Source of the DNA: Basilea psittacipulmonis DSM 24701
GTDB lineage: Bacteria > Pseudomonadota > Gammaproteobacteria > Burkholderiales > Burkholderiaceae_B
DNA: 64,000 nucleotides
NCBI RefSeq assembly: GCF_000743945.1
Contig: NZ_CP009238.1
Span: forward strand, 1,302,001 to 1,366,000
Direction: 5' to 3'
Shown here: positions 1 through 9,319 of the stretch, piece after piece
How positions within the stretch are numbered: the stretch's first letter is position 1
Layout of the letters: each line of letters begins with the position of its first letter
Notes under the pieces: generated by a model
The model's input: only the letters and a program-made list of their open reading frames with translations
The model's database searches: none
Told to the model about the DNA's origin: nothing
Position numbers and translations under genes: made by a program

Positions 1-195
1 TATTAACGAACGTTCTTACTAACATCATTCCCCTCCCACACCCCACACAAATCCTCATCATGAGTGGGATAAATCTCTGAATCCTTGTCATCCGCAAAAT
101 GCTTTTTTGACTCCACAGGCTTGTTCTCATTGGCTCAAATCATTACTTAAACGTTCAATTAACTATATAATATCTGTTATAAAAACAATTGAAAG
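1..195. other. 5' intergenic edge
   Basis: Non-coding edge of the window upstream of the first gene. A TATAAT hexamer at 166-171 sits 24 bases before the first start codon and could be a -10 element, but no good -35 is seen at 17 bp (TTACTT at 143-148). The leader would be very short. Nothing else is recognisable. Confidence 0.35.
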
Positions 196-2376
196 ATGAT
201 GATGAGAAACCGTTCTATTTTATTATTTGCATTAAGTATCATTTTTTTCTTTTCTGGGTTTTCAGCCCTTATTTATCAAGTCAGTTGGCAACGACTGTTA
301 TTTGCCAATATCGGCATTGACTTAACGTCCATTACAGTCATCATTTCTGTTTTTATGGCAGGATTGGGAATTGGGGCGTTTTTTGGTGGACGTATCGCTG
401 ATCGTTTTTCTCATCGAATCATTTATTTATTCTGCTTTACCGAACTACTAATTGGCTTATGCGGATTCATCAGTTACACCGTGTTATTAAATATCGGACA
501 CTGGCTGGCTCAATCTCATTGGATCATCGTCTCTTTATTCAGTTTTTTGGTCTTAATTCTCCCCACCTTTCTCATGGGAGCAACCTTACCATTATTGACG
601 TGTTACTTTAATCAAAAGCTCCAAAACATCGGCCAATCCATTGGTATCCTTTATTTCACTAATACACTAGGTGCTGCTTTTGGTTCTTTAAGCACCTCTT
701 TATTTTTATTTAATCATTTAACCCTTTCACAAACCATTCATCTTGCTGCAAGTATCAATGTTTCTCTGGCTATGGGGGTCGCCTGCCTCATTCTTTTGTA
801 TCGAAAAACAAATATTCCCATTATTCCTCAAAACAAAGAGAATGACCCCATTATCAACACTCAAACATCTATACCACTTATTTATCTACTATCTTTTGCC
901 AGTGGTTTTCTTTGTTTGGGTTTAGAGGTTATTTGGATTCGCCTTATTTCCTTTTCCATGTTTTCAGTGCCACAAGCCTTTGCGATCACGCTGGGTATCT
1001 TTTTAATAGGCATTGCGATAGGTGCATGGTTTGGCAAACGCATTTGTGAACAAAAAGATTTAAGCATACTCGATGTCGCCCAATACTTCTTTTTATCAGG
1101 TTGTTTGGACCTTCTTTTATTAATTATCAGCTACATGTTTATGGGCACTGCACTCTTTTCAAAAGTCGCCTTATTGTTGATTTTAATTAGTGCAAGTGTT
1201 AGAGGGCTGATATTTCCTATGGTTCATCATATTGGCACCATCAAAAATAAAAACGGCAAACAAATTTCTAATGTTTATTTTGCCAATGTATTAGGAAGTT
1301 CTTTAGCACCTATTTTAATCGGTATGGTGGCATTAGATTATCTCCATACTCAACATATTTATTTGTTAATCTGCCTTTTATCGGTTCTCATTTTTTTAAT
1401 CTGTCAAATCAAACTGAGCACGCCTATTTTACGCATACCTGTCATCCTAATTAGCTTGGGTTTAATCGGTTCACTATGGGTGCCTGAAAAAGTCTTACAT
1501 TCATTGTCTCAAACACATTATCGTTCTTTGATCCAATTAATTGAAAACAAACACGGCATCATCCAAATTTATCAAGATAACGATGAACACGTGGTATTCG
1601 GGGCCAATGTTTACGATGGTATCTTCAACGTTAATCTACTTAAAAAAGATGCACATGATGATGCCAGTGTTAATCGTATCGAACGTGCCTATTTACTAAC
1701 CACGCTTCACTCGCATCCTGAAAAAGTGTTGATTATTGGGTTGAGCACAGGTTCATGGGCCGAAATTCTTGCTAGTATGCCTGAAGCAAAAGAGATAACC
1801 ATTGTTGAAATTAATTCTGCTTATCAAGATCTCATTACCCAATACGACAGTATTCGACCCTTGCTTGATGATCCTCGCGTACACATCATCACCGATGACG
1901 GTAGAAAATGGTTACGTCAACATCCTAAAGAAAAGTTTGATATGGTATTGATGAACACTACTTGGCATTGGCGTGCTTATACTGCGAATTTACTGAGTAT
2001 TGATTTTATCGAGATGATTCATCAACACCTCAATCCTCAAGGTATTTTGATGTATAACAGCACGGGTTCACGTGAAGTATTTAATACAGCCATAGCCGTT
2101 TTTCCTCACGTTTACCAATACTACAATATGGTAGTCGCATCCAATCAAGCTATTGATTTCCCCAGTGATGAGGTTTTAAGCGAACGTTTAGCACGTTTAC
2201 AGTGGCAAAATGGACAAAACGTATTTACGCCTGTTGAACTACCTCAAGCCATTAAACAGATTAAATCCATTACCTTTAAACCTATTACTAAACCGTTTAA
2301 CCAAGGTGAAATCATCACGGATAATAATATGTTGACCGAGTTTAAATATGGATTGTGGAACCAAGTTCAAAAGTAA
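196..2376 (+). CDS. Membrane protein fused to spermidine-synthase-like domain
   Basis: A 726-residue fusion. Residues 1 to about 480 are strongly hydrophobic with many membrane helices of the MFS-like type found in fused spermidine-synthase-like proteins (motif GFSALIYQVSWQR near the N-terminus, GLGIGAFFGGRIADR around residue 60). Residues about 510-690 have the Rossmann methyltransferase fold of polyamine aminopropyltransferases: VLIIGLSTG near 511, VEIN, then DDGRKWL. The usual catalytic Asp motif (D-x-x-D after the fourth strand) is replaced by MNTTWHW from residue 586, so classical putrescine aminopropylation is doubtful. Three ATG codons stand in tandem at 196, 199 and 202, and no strong ribosome binding site separates them. 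It stands alone, and its substrate is unknown. Confidence 0.8.
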   Translation: MMMRNRSILLFALSIIFFFSGFSALIYQVSWQRLLFANIGIDLTSITVIISVFMAGLGIGAFFGGRIADRFSHRIIYLFCFTELLIGLCGFISYTVLLNIGHWLAQSHWIIVSLFSFLVLILPTFLMGATLPLLTCYFNQKLQNIGQSIGILYFTNTLGAAFGSLSTSLFLFNHLTLSQTIHLAASINVSLAMGVACLILLYRKTNIPIIPQNKENDPIINTQTSIPLIYLLSFASGFLCLGLEVIWIRLISFSMFSVPQAFAITLGIFLIGIAIGAWFGKRICEQKDLSILDVAQYFFLSGCLDLLLLIISYMFMGTALFSKVALLLILISASVRGLIFPMVHHIGTIKNKNGKQISNVYFANVLGSSLAPILIGMVALDYLHTQHIYLLICLLSVLIFLICQIKLSTPILRIPVILISLGLIGSLWVPEKVLHSLSQTHYRSLIQLIENKHGIIQIYQDNDEHVVFGANVYDGIFNVNLLKKDAHDDASVNRIERAYLLTTLHSHPEKVLIIGLSTGSWAEILASMPEAKEITIVEINSAYQDLITQYDSIRPLLDDPRVHIITDDGRKWLRQHPKEKFDMVLMNTTWHWRAYTANLLSIDFIEMIHQHLNPQGILMYNSTGSREVFNTAIAVFPHVYQYYNMVVASNQAIDFPSDEVLSERLARLQWQNGQNVFTPVELPQAIKQIKSITFKPITKPFNQGEIITDNNMLTEFKYGLWNQVQK

Positions 2377-2652
2377 CTATGCGTAAACAGCAGTTTAATC
2401 AAGCGTGTCCACAGATATTCAAGCATCATCTGTTCACCTTATTTTAATATACGTCCGAAAACCGCTTGTATAAAGGGGATTGATTGTATGTTTAAATTTA
2501 TTTTTTTAATAACTCTAAAATGACTCTTAAAGAACGGCTTATTTAGTACGTTTTAAAGTCATCACTCAAAAAACGTTTTTTAACGAGTGTTGAAAAACAT
2601 CATCACGAATTGTTTTAAGAAATGTTATTCACGATCTCGTGATAAGAACGGC
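2377..2652. other. Convergent intergenic gap with short repeats
   Basis: Gap between two convergent genes. The 16-mer AAGAACGGCTTATTTA occurs twice, near 2530 and near 2645; the second copy touches the stop codon of the amidase gene. A stem CACTC/GAGTG enclosing an A6/T6 palindrome lies at 2563-2589, and TCACGATCTCGTGA at 2629-2642 is a perfect palindrome. These may act as bidirectional transcription ends. No gene is seen. Confidence 0.4.
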
Positions 2653-3456
2653 TTATTTAATTTTTCGATTTTCTAAACATGGATTTTCTTGTCGAATAGA
2701 AATTATCTTTTGATAATCGAGCTCAGCAACAGCCATTCCAAGCCCATCATTTCCAACCCCTGACAAGATATTGCCCATCGGATCAATAATCATACTATGC
2801 CCACAAGATCGTTTTGGTGACTGTCCGCTAGCCAGTACATAAGCCGTATTTTCAATCGCTCTGGCACGATTTAATATTTCCCAATGAGCCTCTTTATTTT
2901 GTCCAGCAATCCAAGCAGCACTCACGGACAATACATTCACGCCTTTATCAATTAATCGACGAGCCAGTTCTGGAAATCTTAAATCATAACAATTAATCAA
3001 ACCAAAACGAAAATCGCCTATATCAAAGATACCGATCTGATCTGGGTGTCCCGAGCAAATGCGATCGGATTCTTTATAACTAAACGCATCGTAGGGATGG
3101 ATTTTGTTATATCGAACCATTAACTCCCCATCAGCATTAAACACGACTAATTGGTTGCAAACACGATGATCAGCACGGTTTTCAGGTAATGCCACGATGC
3201 CTGCAACCAAATAAATATTATTTTTAATAACTAATTGTCTTAATCGCTCAAGAAAGACAGGCGTATAATGTTCGGCTATTTCAGCGACATCTTTACTGGC
3301 AAATGAAACTTGACAAGCCTCAGGCAACACCAACAAACGGACGGCCTGTTCTGAAGCCTCATTTACCAGACGCTCAATGTGAGACCAATTCGCATCTAAA
3401 TCATAGCCCGAAGCAAACTGGCCCACGGCTACCTTTAAGCGATTTAGCGATTTCAT
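2653..3456 (-). CDS. Nitrilase-superfamily carbon-nitrogen hydrolase (omega-amidase type)
   Basis: A 267-residue single-domain amidase of the nitrilase superfamily, which hydrolyses a carbon-nitrogen bond with a Glu-Lys-Cys triad. The triad is complete: Glu46 in LPEA, Lys118 in YNKIHPYD and Cys156 in [10 protein letters not shown]. The length and the YD-rich context match the Nit1/Nit2/YafV-like branch (omega-amidase or deaminated-glutathione amidase) rather than a biosynthetic nitrilase. The exact substrate cannot be read from the sequence. Its ATG overlaps the TGA stop of pgk in an ATGA, so the two are translationally coupled. No signal peptide is present, so it should be cytosolic. Confidence 0.85.
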   Translation of the reverse strand: MKSLNRLKVAVGQFASGYDLDANWSHIERLVNEASEQAVRLLVLPEACQVSFASKDVAEIAEHYTPVFLERLRQLVIKNNIYLVAGIVALPENRADHRVCNQLVVFNADGELMVRYNKIHPYDAFSYKESDRICSGHPDQIGIFDIGDFRFGLINCYDLRFPELARRLIDKGVNVLSVSAAWIAGQNKEAHWEILNRARAIENTAYVLASGQSPKRSCGHSMIIDPMGNILSGVGNDGLGMAVAELDYQKIISIRQENPCLENRKIK

Positions 3457-4652
3457 GAATCCGTTCTCGCTTCCAATGCCGCAACTGCTGGCAATACTTT
3501 ACCTTCCAAAAACTCAAGAAAAGCACCACCCCCAGTTGAAATATAGCCCATCTTATCGGCAATATTAAATTTTGCAATGGCTGCCAACGTATCGCCACCT
3601 CCAGCAATAGAAAAGGCTTTCGAGTTAGCGATTGCGTTAGCCAACACCTGAGTGCCTTGTGCAAAAGCATCAAACTCAAATACACCCACGGGACCGTTCC
3701 AAACAACTGTACCTGCTTGATCAATAATACCAGCCAATGTGCGAGCGGTTTCTGGACCAATATCCAAAATCATATCATCGCTATCAACCTCTTGTGCAGA
3801 CTTAATCGTCGCTTTGGCCGTCGCTGCAAACTGATCTGCCACCACCACATCCGTTGGGATAGGCACTTGAGCTCCTCTACTTTTCATCAACTCAATAATA
3901 TCTTTGGCTTCTTGTACTTGTTCCACCTCAACCAAGGATTTACCCACTGGCAGGCCCATTGCTAACATAAACGTATTGGCAATCCCGCCACCAACAATAA
4001 GCTGGTCAACCTTTTGAGCCAAAGACTTCAAAATACTTAATTTAGTAGAAACTTTAGAACCTGCCACAATCGCCACAAGTGGACGTGCAGGATGCTTCAA
4101 TACTTTGTCCAATGCTTGAAGTTCTGCTTCTAACAAAGGACCTGCACACGCGATTTTGGCATATTTGGCCATACCATGTGTTGTCGCTTCAGCACGATGG
4201 GCCGTTCCAAAAGCATCATTAACATAAATATCACACAGTGAGGCCATTTTCTGGGCAAGCTCATCATTATCTTTTTTCTCACCGACATTCACACGACAGT
4301 TTTCCAACAGCACGACTTCGCCAGGTTTAACAGACACGCCGTTTTCTACCCAATGCTGAACCAAACGAACTTCTTTACCTAATAAATCAGACATACGCTT
4401 TGCTACAGGCAATAAGCTGTCTTTTTCGGTCAATACACCTTCTGTAGGACGACCCAAATGAGAGGTAACCATCACGGCTGCCCCTGCTTGCAAAGCTAAC
4501 TCAATCGCTGGCAAAGACGCTCGTATACGAGTATCCTCCGTGATATTTCCTTTGTCATCAAAAGGGACATTTAAATCAGAACGAATAAAAACTTTTTTGT
4601 CTTTCAAAGCATTTGCTTTCGCAAGTTCAGTTAATGTTTTAACCACGGTCAT
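3453..4652 (-). CDS. pgk: Phosphoglycerate kinase
   Basis: Glycolytic enzyme that transfers phosphate from 1,3-bisphosphoglycerate to ADP. It has 399 residues, normal for bacterial PGK. Visible signatures are FIRSDLNVP near residue 22, the substrate-binding TSHLGRP near 63-69, and the nucleotide-binding GGGDTLAA near the C-terminus. An AGGAG lies only one base before the ATG; the GTG two codons later has better spacing, so translation may begin at 4646. It is the upstream gene of a two-gene unit with the amidase (4-base overlap). It is divergent from the beta-helix gene at 4773. Confidence 0.97.
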   Translation of the reverse strand: MTVVKTLTELAKANALKDKKVFIRSDLNVPFDDKGNITEDTRIRASLPAIELALQAGAAVMVTSHLGRPTEGVLTEKDSLLPVAKRMSDLLGKEVRLVQHWVENGVSVKPGEVVLLENCRVNVGEKKDNDELAQKMASLCDIYVNDAFGTAHRAEATTHGMAKYAKIACAGPLLEAELQALDKVLKHPARPLVAIVAGSKVSTKLSILKSLAQKVDQLIVGGGIANTFMLAMGLPVGKSLVEVEQVQEAKDIIELMKSRGAQVPIPTDVVVADQFAATAKATIKSAQEVDSDDMILDIGPETARTLAGIIDQAGTVVWNGPVGVFEFDAFAQGTQVLANAIANSKAFSIAGGGDTLAAIAKFNIADKMGYISTGGGAFLEFLEGKVLPAVAALEARTDS

Positions 4653-4772
4653 ACTCCTTTTTTGGTCACCCGCTCATTTTAAACGATGTATTCTGTTTCT
4701 GGGCTAAATAAATCACAATTAAAGCATGATATATGAGAGAATAAGCAAAAAAATCTTGTGTCACTATCTAAC

Positions 4773-6017
4773 ATGAAGCATCTAAAAACCTTGACCTTTT
4801 TGTTATTGAATTATGGGCTCTGTTCGTTTTCTTTAGCAAACACCAACATTAATCTGGGGAGTCATTCTCTTTTTTATGCAAACGTCCCCCCTGTTTGCAT
4901 CACGGTTATTGCCAATGATCAAGAAGCCACCTCTATGATTCAAAATGCTTTAAACCGCTGTCCCGCAAACTATGCCGTAAAAATATCGCCTGCCATTACC
5001 AGCAATAGCATTTACACAGGCCCGATTTTTATTCCCAGTTCTCGCTATTTGTGGATTGATAAAAATGTAACGGTCAAGCCTATTCAGAACCTTGCTTTGT
5101 TTAATAAAGACCAAGAAACTTGCGGTTCGATCACATCAACCGCCAAAAAAACATGTCATGCTATTTTCAATCTAAAAAACACCAAAAACAACGGTATTAT
5201 TGGTGAAGGTGTCATATATGGTAATGGCGATGAAAGCTATCAATCCAATCGACGCACGGCGTGGGAAGTGAATCAAAAAGCGACTGCACAAAAACGTTAT
5301 GTTGATTTTCCCAACCTTATTGACGTTGAAAATAGCACCAATGCATTGATACAAGGACTCAATTTAACTCAATCTGCAGACACGCATATTGAAGTGAACA
5401 AAAGTGCAAACATACGGATTAAAGACATTACCATTCAAACATTCACCTCTTTAAATCGAACAAATGGTATTTCAATTACCGCCTCGCACCACATTAATGC
5501 TAATAATTTAAACATTCGTACAGGCGGGGCCCATGTTCTGGTTACCACCACTCTGCCGCATGAAAAAACGGAATACATTGAGCTTAAAAATTTAAAATTG
5601 TATGAGGGACGAGGATTGTTGTTTGCCCCCAATTATCTTGGTTCCATTGCTCACGTTCTAGTTGAACAGGCTAATTTTCACAAAGCTACTAACGGTGTTT
5701 GGTTGGTCAGCAATATGAAAATGGGAGGCAAATTTTCCGATTTTCAGATTAACCATACTTTGTTTAACGAAACAACTCACGCCATTCGCATCGATACCAG
5801 TTTTGGCAACAATCCAAAAGGAACGACAGAACCTGACATTCAAAATATTTCCTTTAATCACTTTACGATTTACGGCTTGACTAACCTTATTTACAATGGC
5901 ATCAATGCGATAAAACCTCCGACCATTTATATGAGTGATGGCGAGATTATTGGGCCTTATAAGACCATTCGACAAAAAATTCACCTCAAAGAAACTAATG
6001 TCACCTACAGAAGATAA
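4773..6017 (+). CDS. Secreted GH28-like right-handed beta-helix protein, catalytic acids lost
   Basis: Secreted protein of 414 residues. A signal peptide (Met-Lys-His-Leu-Lys, then a hydrophobic stretch ending in LAN) supports the ATG at 4773; an in-frame GTG at 4758 would add five residues. The beta-helix pattern and sequences such as GIIGEGVIYGNGD and HAIRIDTSFG resemble polygalacturonase-type family GH28 (GIIDGqG; RIKt..G). The catalytic sites differ: the NTDG motif reads RTNG (Asn231 replaces Asp), the GDD motif reads GGA at 251-253, and the GHG motif reads GRG. It is probably not an active pectinase. It could bind or process another polysaccharide, or be a surface protein. Confidence 0.7.
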   Translation: MKHLKTLTFLLLNYGLCSFSLANTNINLGSHSLFYANVPPVCITVIANDQEATSMIQNALNRCPANYAVKISPAITSNSIYTGPIFIPSSRYLWIDKNVTVKPIQNLALFNKDQETCGSITSTAKKTCHAIFNLKNTKNNGIIGEGVIYGNGDESYQSNRRTAWEVNQKATAQKRYVDFPNLIDVENSTNALIQGLNLTQSADTHIEVNKSANIRIKDITIQTFTSLNRTNGISITASHHINANNLNIRTGGAHVLVTTTLPHEKTEYIELKNLKLYEGRGLLFAPNYLGSIAHVLVEQANFHKATNGVWLVSNMKMGGKFSDFQINHTLFNETTHAIRIDTSFGNNPKGTTEPDIQNISFNHFTIYGLTNLIYNGINAIKPPTIYMSDGEIIGPYKTIRQKIHLKETNVTYRR

Positions 6018-6040
6018 GGCTTTTCATTTAATACGTGTAA

Positions 6041-6226
6041 AACTGGCTGGTACACATGAATAAGCAATGATGTGCTTGTATGGCTCAATGCTGTTCGTTC
6101 AACAACTGGCTATTACACGTGAATAAGCAAGGATGGGTTTGTATGGCTCAACGCTGTTCGTTCAACAACTGACTGGTTCACACGAATAAGCAAAGATGGG
6201 TTTGTATGGTTCAACGCTGTTCGATT
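6041..6226. repeat. 3 x 63 bp tandem repeat
   Basis: Three head-to-tail copies with a 63 bp period start at 6041, 6104 and 6167. Each begins AACTG(G/A)CT and contains GAATAAGCAA and a core reading TATGG(C/T)TCAA(T/C)GCTGTTCG. The copies differ by several substitutions and the third is cut at its end. The array fills the gap between two convergent genes and lies where their transcripts would end. There are no unique spacers, so it is not a CRISPR array. Confidence 0.85.
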
Positions 6227-6243
6227 GGTATCAAGGAAACAAG

Positions 6244-7953
6244 TTACTTATGAACAGCTTTTACATCCACATCCAAGCTACCTTTACCTAACATCACCGT
6301 CAACGATTGGCCTTTTTTCACATCTTTAGCATTTCTAATCGCCTTATCCTCATCCAACACAATGGCATAACCACGTTCCAGAATCGCTTTAGGATTAAGA
6401 TTGCTTAATCGATGTTTCAACGGTTCATAACGATCTTTTATTTTTTGGTAGTGTTCTTTTTGAGACTGCGTTAACTTAAATAATAAGTATTGAACTTGAG
6501 TTTCTTTGTTTTTTAATTTTTCCTCCATTAAATGATGCAACGTTGATCGTGTATCCCCAATATCTTGCGAAGCTTGAAACAAAATATTTTCCGAATAAAG
6601 CACCAAACGAGTCATCAAATTCTGATACTTTGAAGTCGCCATATTGATTCGATGTTCTGGCGTGACTAATTGATTTTTCAATGTTTGCAACTGATAAGCC
6701 ATCATCTGAAGCCTTTGATCCATGGCCTGTTTCAGGCGACTTTCTAGGTTTTGATACCTTGTTCTTGCTATATCAAACTGTCGCTCTGGAGTCACTAATC
6801 TCGACGTTAACGAACTTAAATGATAACTTAGTCCTTGCAAACGTTTATCAACAGAAGCATCCATGCGAGTCGGCAAATATGAAACTCGATGAGCATATTC
6901 AGTTAACCGATTTGCCTGAGCATGATGCAAGCGAGACAGATGTTCATTTAACTTTTGTTTTTGTAATAACAAAATATGATCAGGCGAACGCAAGCCCGCT
7001 CTTGCTTTATCGACACGAATCATATTTTCATGAATCTTATACAAGATGTATTGATTCAATCGAGTAGATAAATCTTTAAACGTGGTTTCTTTTTCTTCAA
7101 ACTGAGTTTCAAAGAAATAATTTAAATGCAGTTTAGCGTGGTTTAAACGCTGGATAATATGTTCATTCGACGGACAAGCCAACTCCGCTGCGGCAGTAGG
7201 GGTCGCCGCTCTCATATCGGCCACATAATCACAAATCGTGGTGTCCACCTCATGTCCTACCCCACTAATGATAGGAATCGGGCAATGAAAAATATCTCTT
7301 GCCAAATCGGGGTCATTAAAACACCACAAATCTTCTCGCGATCCTCCGCCTCTAACAATCAAAAGAACATCTACCTCATTTCTTTCTACAGCCTGTTGCA
7401 AAGCCTGTCTCAGACTTACTGCTGCTGTCTTTCCTTGAACCAATGAGGGATATAAAATAATTTTGACAAAAGGCGAACGTCGTCTCAATGTCGTGACCAC
7501 ATCATGAAAAGCCGCTGCTTCGCTAGATGTAATTAACCCAATCGTCTGAGGATAAGTAGGAATATTTTTTTTGTGTAATGGATCAAATAAGCCCTCATCT
7601 TGCAACGCCAATACTAAACGTTTAAAAGCCAGTTCTAAATCACCCTCACCCGCCAAGGTCATATAACTGACAATAATTTGAAATTCGCCGCGTGGCACAA
7701 ATATATTGGCTCGAGCAATCACTTCTACCAACATACCTGTTTTCATCTCGAAGTTTAAACTGGACGCTGAACCTGAAAACATCACCGCATTAATCGAACC
7801 ATCGTTATCTTTCAAGGTGAAATAGACATGCCCAGAAGCTGCTTTAACATGCTTTGAAATCTCCCCTCTTATCCGAACCACACCATAACGTTCAGACAAA
7901 TCAAAAGAGACCATTTTGTTAAATTCTGATACGCTTAATACTTTGACGCTCAT
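6244..7953 (-). CDS. xseA: Exodeoxyribonuclease VII large subunit
   Basis: Catalytic subunit of exonuclease VII, which degrades single-stranded DNA and pairs with the small subunit XseB (not in this window). The N-terminal OB-fold is seen in RIRGEISKHVKAASGHVYFTLKD, followed by the catalytic core with RGGGSREDLWCFND and TPTAAAELA. At 569 residues it is about 110 longer than the E. coli protein (456). The extra length is in the coiled coil before the conserved RGYA(I/V)V tail, where a block of about 65 residues with RLVTPE, ARTRYQNLESRL and NQLVTPE, ATSKYQNLMTRL is duplicated. It stands alone on its strand. Confidence 0.95.
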   Translation of the reverse strand: MSVKVLSVSEFNKMVSFDLSERYGVVRIRGEISKHVKAASGHVYFTLKDNDGSINAVMFSGSASSLNFEMKTGMLVEVIARANIFVPRGEFQIIVSYMTLAGEGDLELAFKRLVLALQDEGLFDPLHKKNIPTYPQTIGLITSSEAAAFHDVVTTLRRRSPFVKIILYPSLVQGKTAAVSLRQALQQAVERNEVDVLLIVRGGGSREDLWCFNDPDLARDIFHCPIPIISGVGHEVDTTICDYVADMRAATPTAAAELACPSNEHIIQRLNHAKLHLNYFFETQFEEKETTFKDLSTRLNQYILYKIHENMIRVDKARAGLRSPDHILLLQKQKLNEHLSRLHHAQANRLTEYAHRVSYLPTRMDASVDKRLQGLSYHLSSLTSRLVTPERQFDIARTRYQNLESRLKQAMDQRLQMMAYQLQTLKNQLVTPEHRINMATSKYQNLMTRLVLYSENILFQASQDIGDTRSTLHHLMEEKLKNKETQVQYLLFKLTQSQKEHYQKIKDRYEPLKHRLSNLNPKAILERGYAIVLDEDKAIRNAKDVKKGQSLTVMLGKGSLDVDVKAVHK

Positions 7954-8157
7954 ACTCTCAGACCATTGAATCCATCAAATTTCAATATGCAATCATCATT
8001 ATATACAAATCACCGTATCAAAACGAGGGATGATGCGATTTTTTGAATGTCGGTTCAAAGCGAAACACCTTAGTTCAATCTCGTTTACATCACACGATTG
8101 GCGTTTTAAGACGACTTCAATCTCTATACAGGATGGGGCTTATCGTTTTATTAAAGT

Positions 8158-8375
8158 GTTGGCTAGTTTAAAGTCGTGAACTCATGCTTTTGTAGTGCTG
8201 TGTTTAAGGATGCTACCACTTTTTTTTGTTGGCTAAGATTAACGTTTTTTTAGTAAAGAATGCTAAAGAACAGGCTTATCGAATGTTGGCTAGTTTAAGT
8301 CGTCATTCATGCTTTTGTAGTGGTGTGTTTAAGGTTGCTACCACTTTTTTTTGTTGGCTAAGATTAGCGTTTTTA
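8158..8375. repeat. Direct repeat, two copies about 91 bp, period 127 bp
   Basis: Copy one is 8158-8250 and copy two 8285-8375. Both start GTTGGCTAGTTTAA, contain CATGCTTTTGTAGTG and GCTACCACTTTTTTTTGTTGG and end in AGATTA(A/G)CGTTTTT. A shared GGCTTATCG motif also lies a little upstream of each copy. The copies differ by small indels and substitutions. No ORF, terminal inverted repeat or known element is seen. Confidence 0.8.
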
Positions 8376-8460
8376 ACGGGGATATATTAAAAAAGCTTAT
8401 GAGCACGAATTCACATCCTTGTAGCCAATCTCTAACAAAACTTAAAAATATTTTTTCACA

Positions 8461-8494
8461 TAAAAAAACAGGATAAGAACATCTTATCCTGTTT
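8461..8494 (-). terminator. Rho-independent terminator of the lipoprotein gene
   Basis: A perfect 13-bp stem, AAACAGGATAAGA (8466-8478) against TCTTATCCTGTTT (8482-8494), has a 3-base loop. Read on the minus strand it is followed by seven T. It lies 22 bases after the stop codon of the gene at 8516. Confidence 0.9.
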
Positions 8495-8515
8495 AATTTT
8501 ACTTCTCGACTCACA

Positions 8516-9319
8516 TTACCAAGGCCATGTACTCTCGGTCGTTTCTGTATCCTTGTACAGCTGTTCATTAATCTGGTTCATCTGTCTCATCTGACGTTGG
8601 AACTGCATCTGTTGCTGTAAAAGTTGTTGCTGTTGGATGGCTGCATTCAACTGAGCCGCTTGTTGTTGAGCAACTAATTGTTCATAAACTAAACGCTGTT
8701 GCTGTGCTAACTGCTGTTGCATCGCTTGTTGTTCAGCTAATTGTTGTTGCTGAACTAACTCCATTTTACCTTCAGCTGTTTGGTAATATGCTTCTAAAGC
8801 CTGTTGTTTACGACGTTCTTGTTCTCTTTGGCGAGTAATTTGTTCTCTTTCTTGTCGCTTCATCAAGTCTTCAACAAGAACAGCCTCTTGTTCAAAATTA
8901 CGTCTAAATGCACTACATTCAGCAGGTGGCAATACACTGGCAACCTGTTCAATACGCATTTTAGACAATCTTGGCCATAATCTTTTCTCTAAGTCCATTT
9001 TATATCGCATCGCTGCAGGACTAGAACGTAACGTACGACTATTATTGATACCTAGAATTGCCTGTTCAAAACTCAAATAATAGTTATACATGAGATAAGC
9101 CTGAGGCTTAGTCAAGTTCATCGGATTACTCTGGATGTCTTCCAAAGTGCGTCCCTCATATTCAGGATTCAAACAAAGATCAATACCCTTTGTTACCCCG
9201 TAAAGCCTCATAAAATCTTGTTCTGAAATTTTATAGACAAGCTCACTAGGATTTTCCTTTACCGCACAAGCCGTAAGAAAAACCACAGATAATAGTGCTA
9301 TGGCTGCCTTTTTAAACAT
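8516..9319 (-). CDS. Gln-rich putative lipoprotein
   Basis: A 267-residue protein of unknown function. The N-terminus is a lipoprotein signal peptide ending in LTAC, so Cys18 should be lipidated and the protein membrane-anchored in the periplasm or outer membrane. Residues about 20-140 are a compact region with conserved-looking Cys, Trp and Pro. Residues about 150-255 are a low-complexity coiled coil rich in Gln (runs of QQQ with Ala, Leu and Glu). A short TESTWPW tail ends the chain. AAGGGA precedes the ATG. It is monocistronic, with its own terminator downstream. No family is recognised; a cell-envelope structural role is possible. Confidence 0.75.
   Translation of the reverse strand: MFKKAAIALLSVVFLTACAVKENPSELVYKISEQDFMRLYGVTKGIDLCLNPEYEGRTLEDIQSNPMNLTKPQAYLMYNYYLSFEQAILGINNSRTLRSSPAAMRYKMDLEKRLWPRLSKMRIEQVASVLPPAECSAFRRNFEQEAVLVEDLMKRQEREQITRQREQERRKQQALEAYYQTAEGKMELVQQQQLAEQQAMQQQLAQQQRLVYEQLVAQQQAAQLNAAIQQQQLLQQQMQFQRQMRQMNQINEQLYKDTETTESTWPW

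Larger units (their letters stand above)
7954..8515. other. Gap of 560 bp with a direct repeat
   Basis: No gene is seen between xseA and the lipoprotein gene. The left 200 bases hold no recognised element and presumably contain the xseA promoter. The middle holds the 127-bp-period direct repeat and the right end holds the lipoprotein terminator; both are listed separately. Confidence 0.5.

Noticed and set aside
6041..6226. Possible CRISPR array
   Set aside because: Repeats are directly adjacent without unique spacers, and no cas gene is near; the same holds for the arrays at 10501 and 31508.
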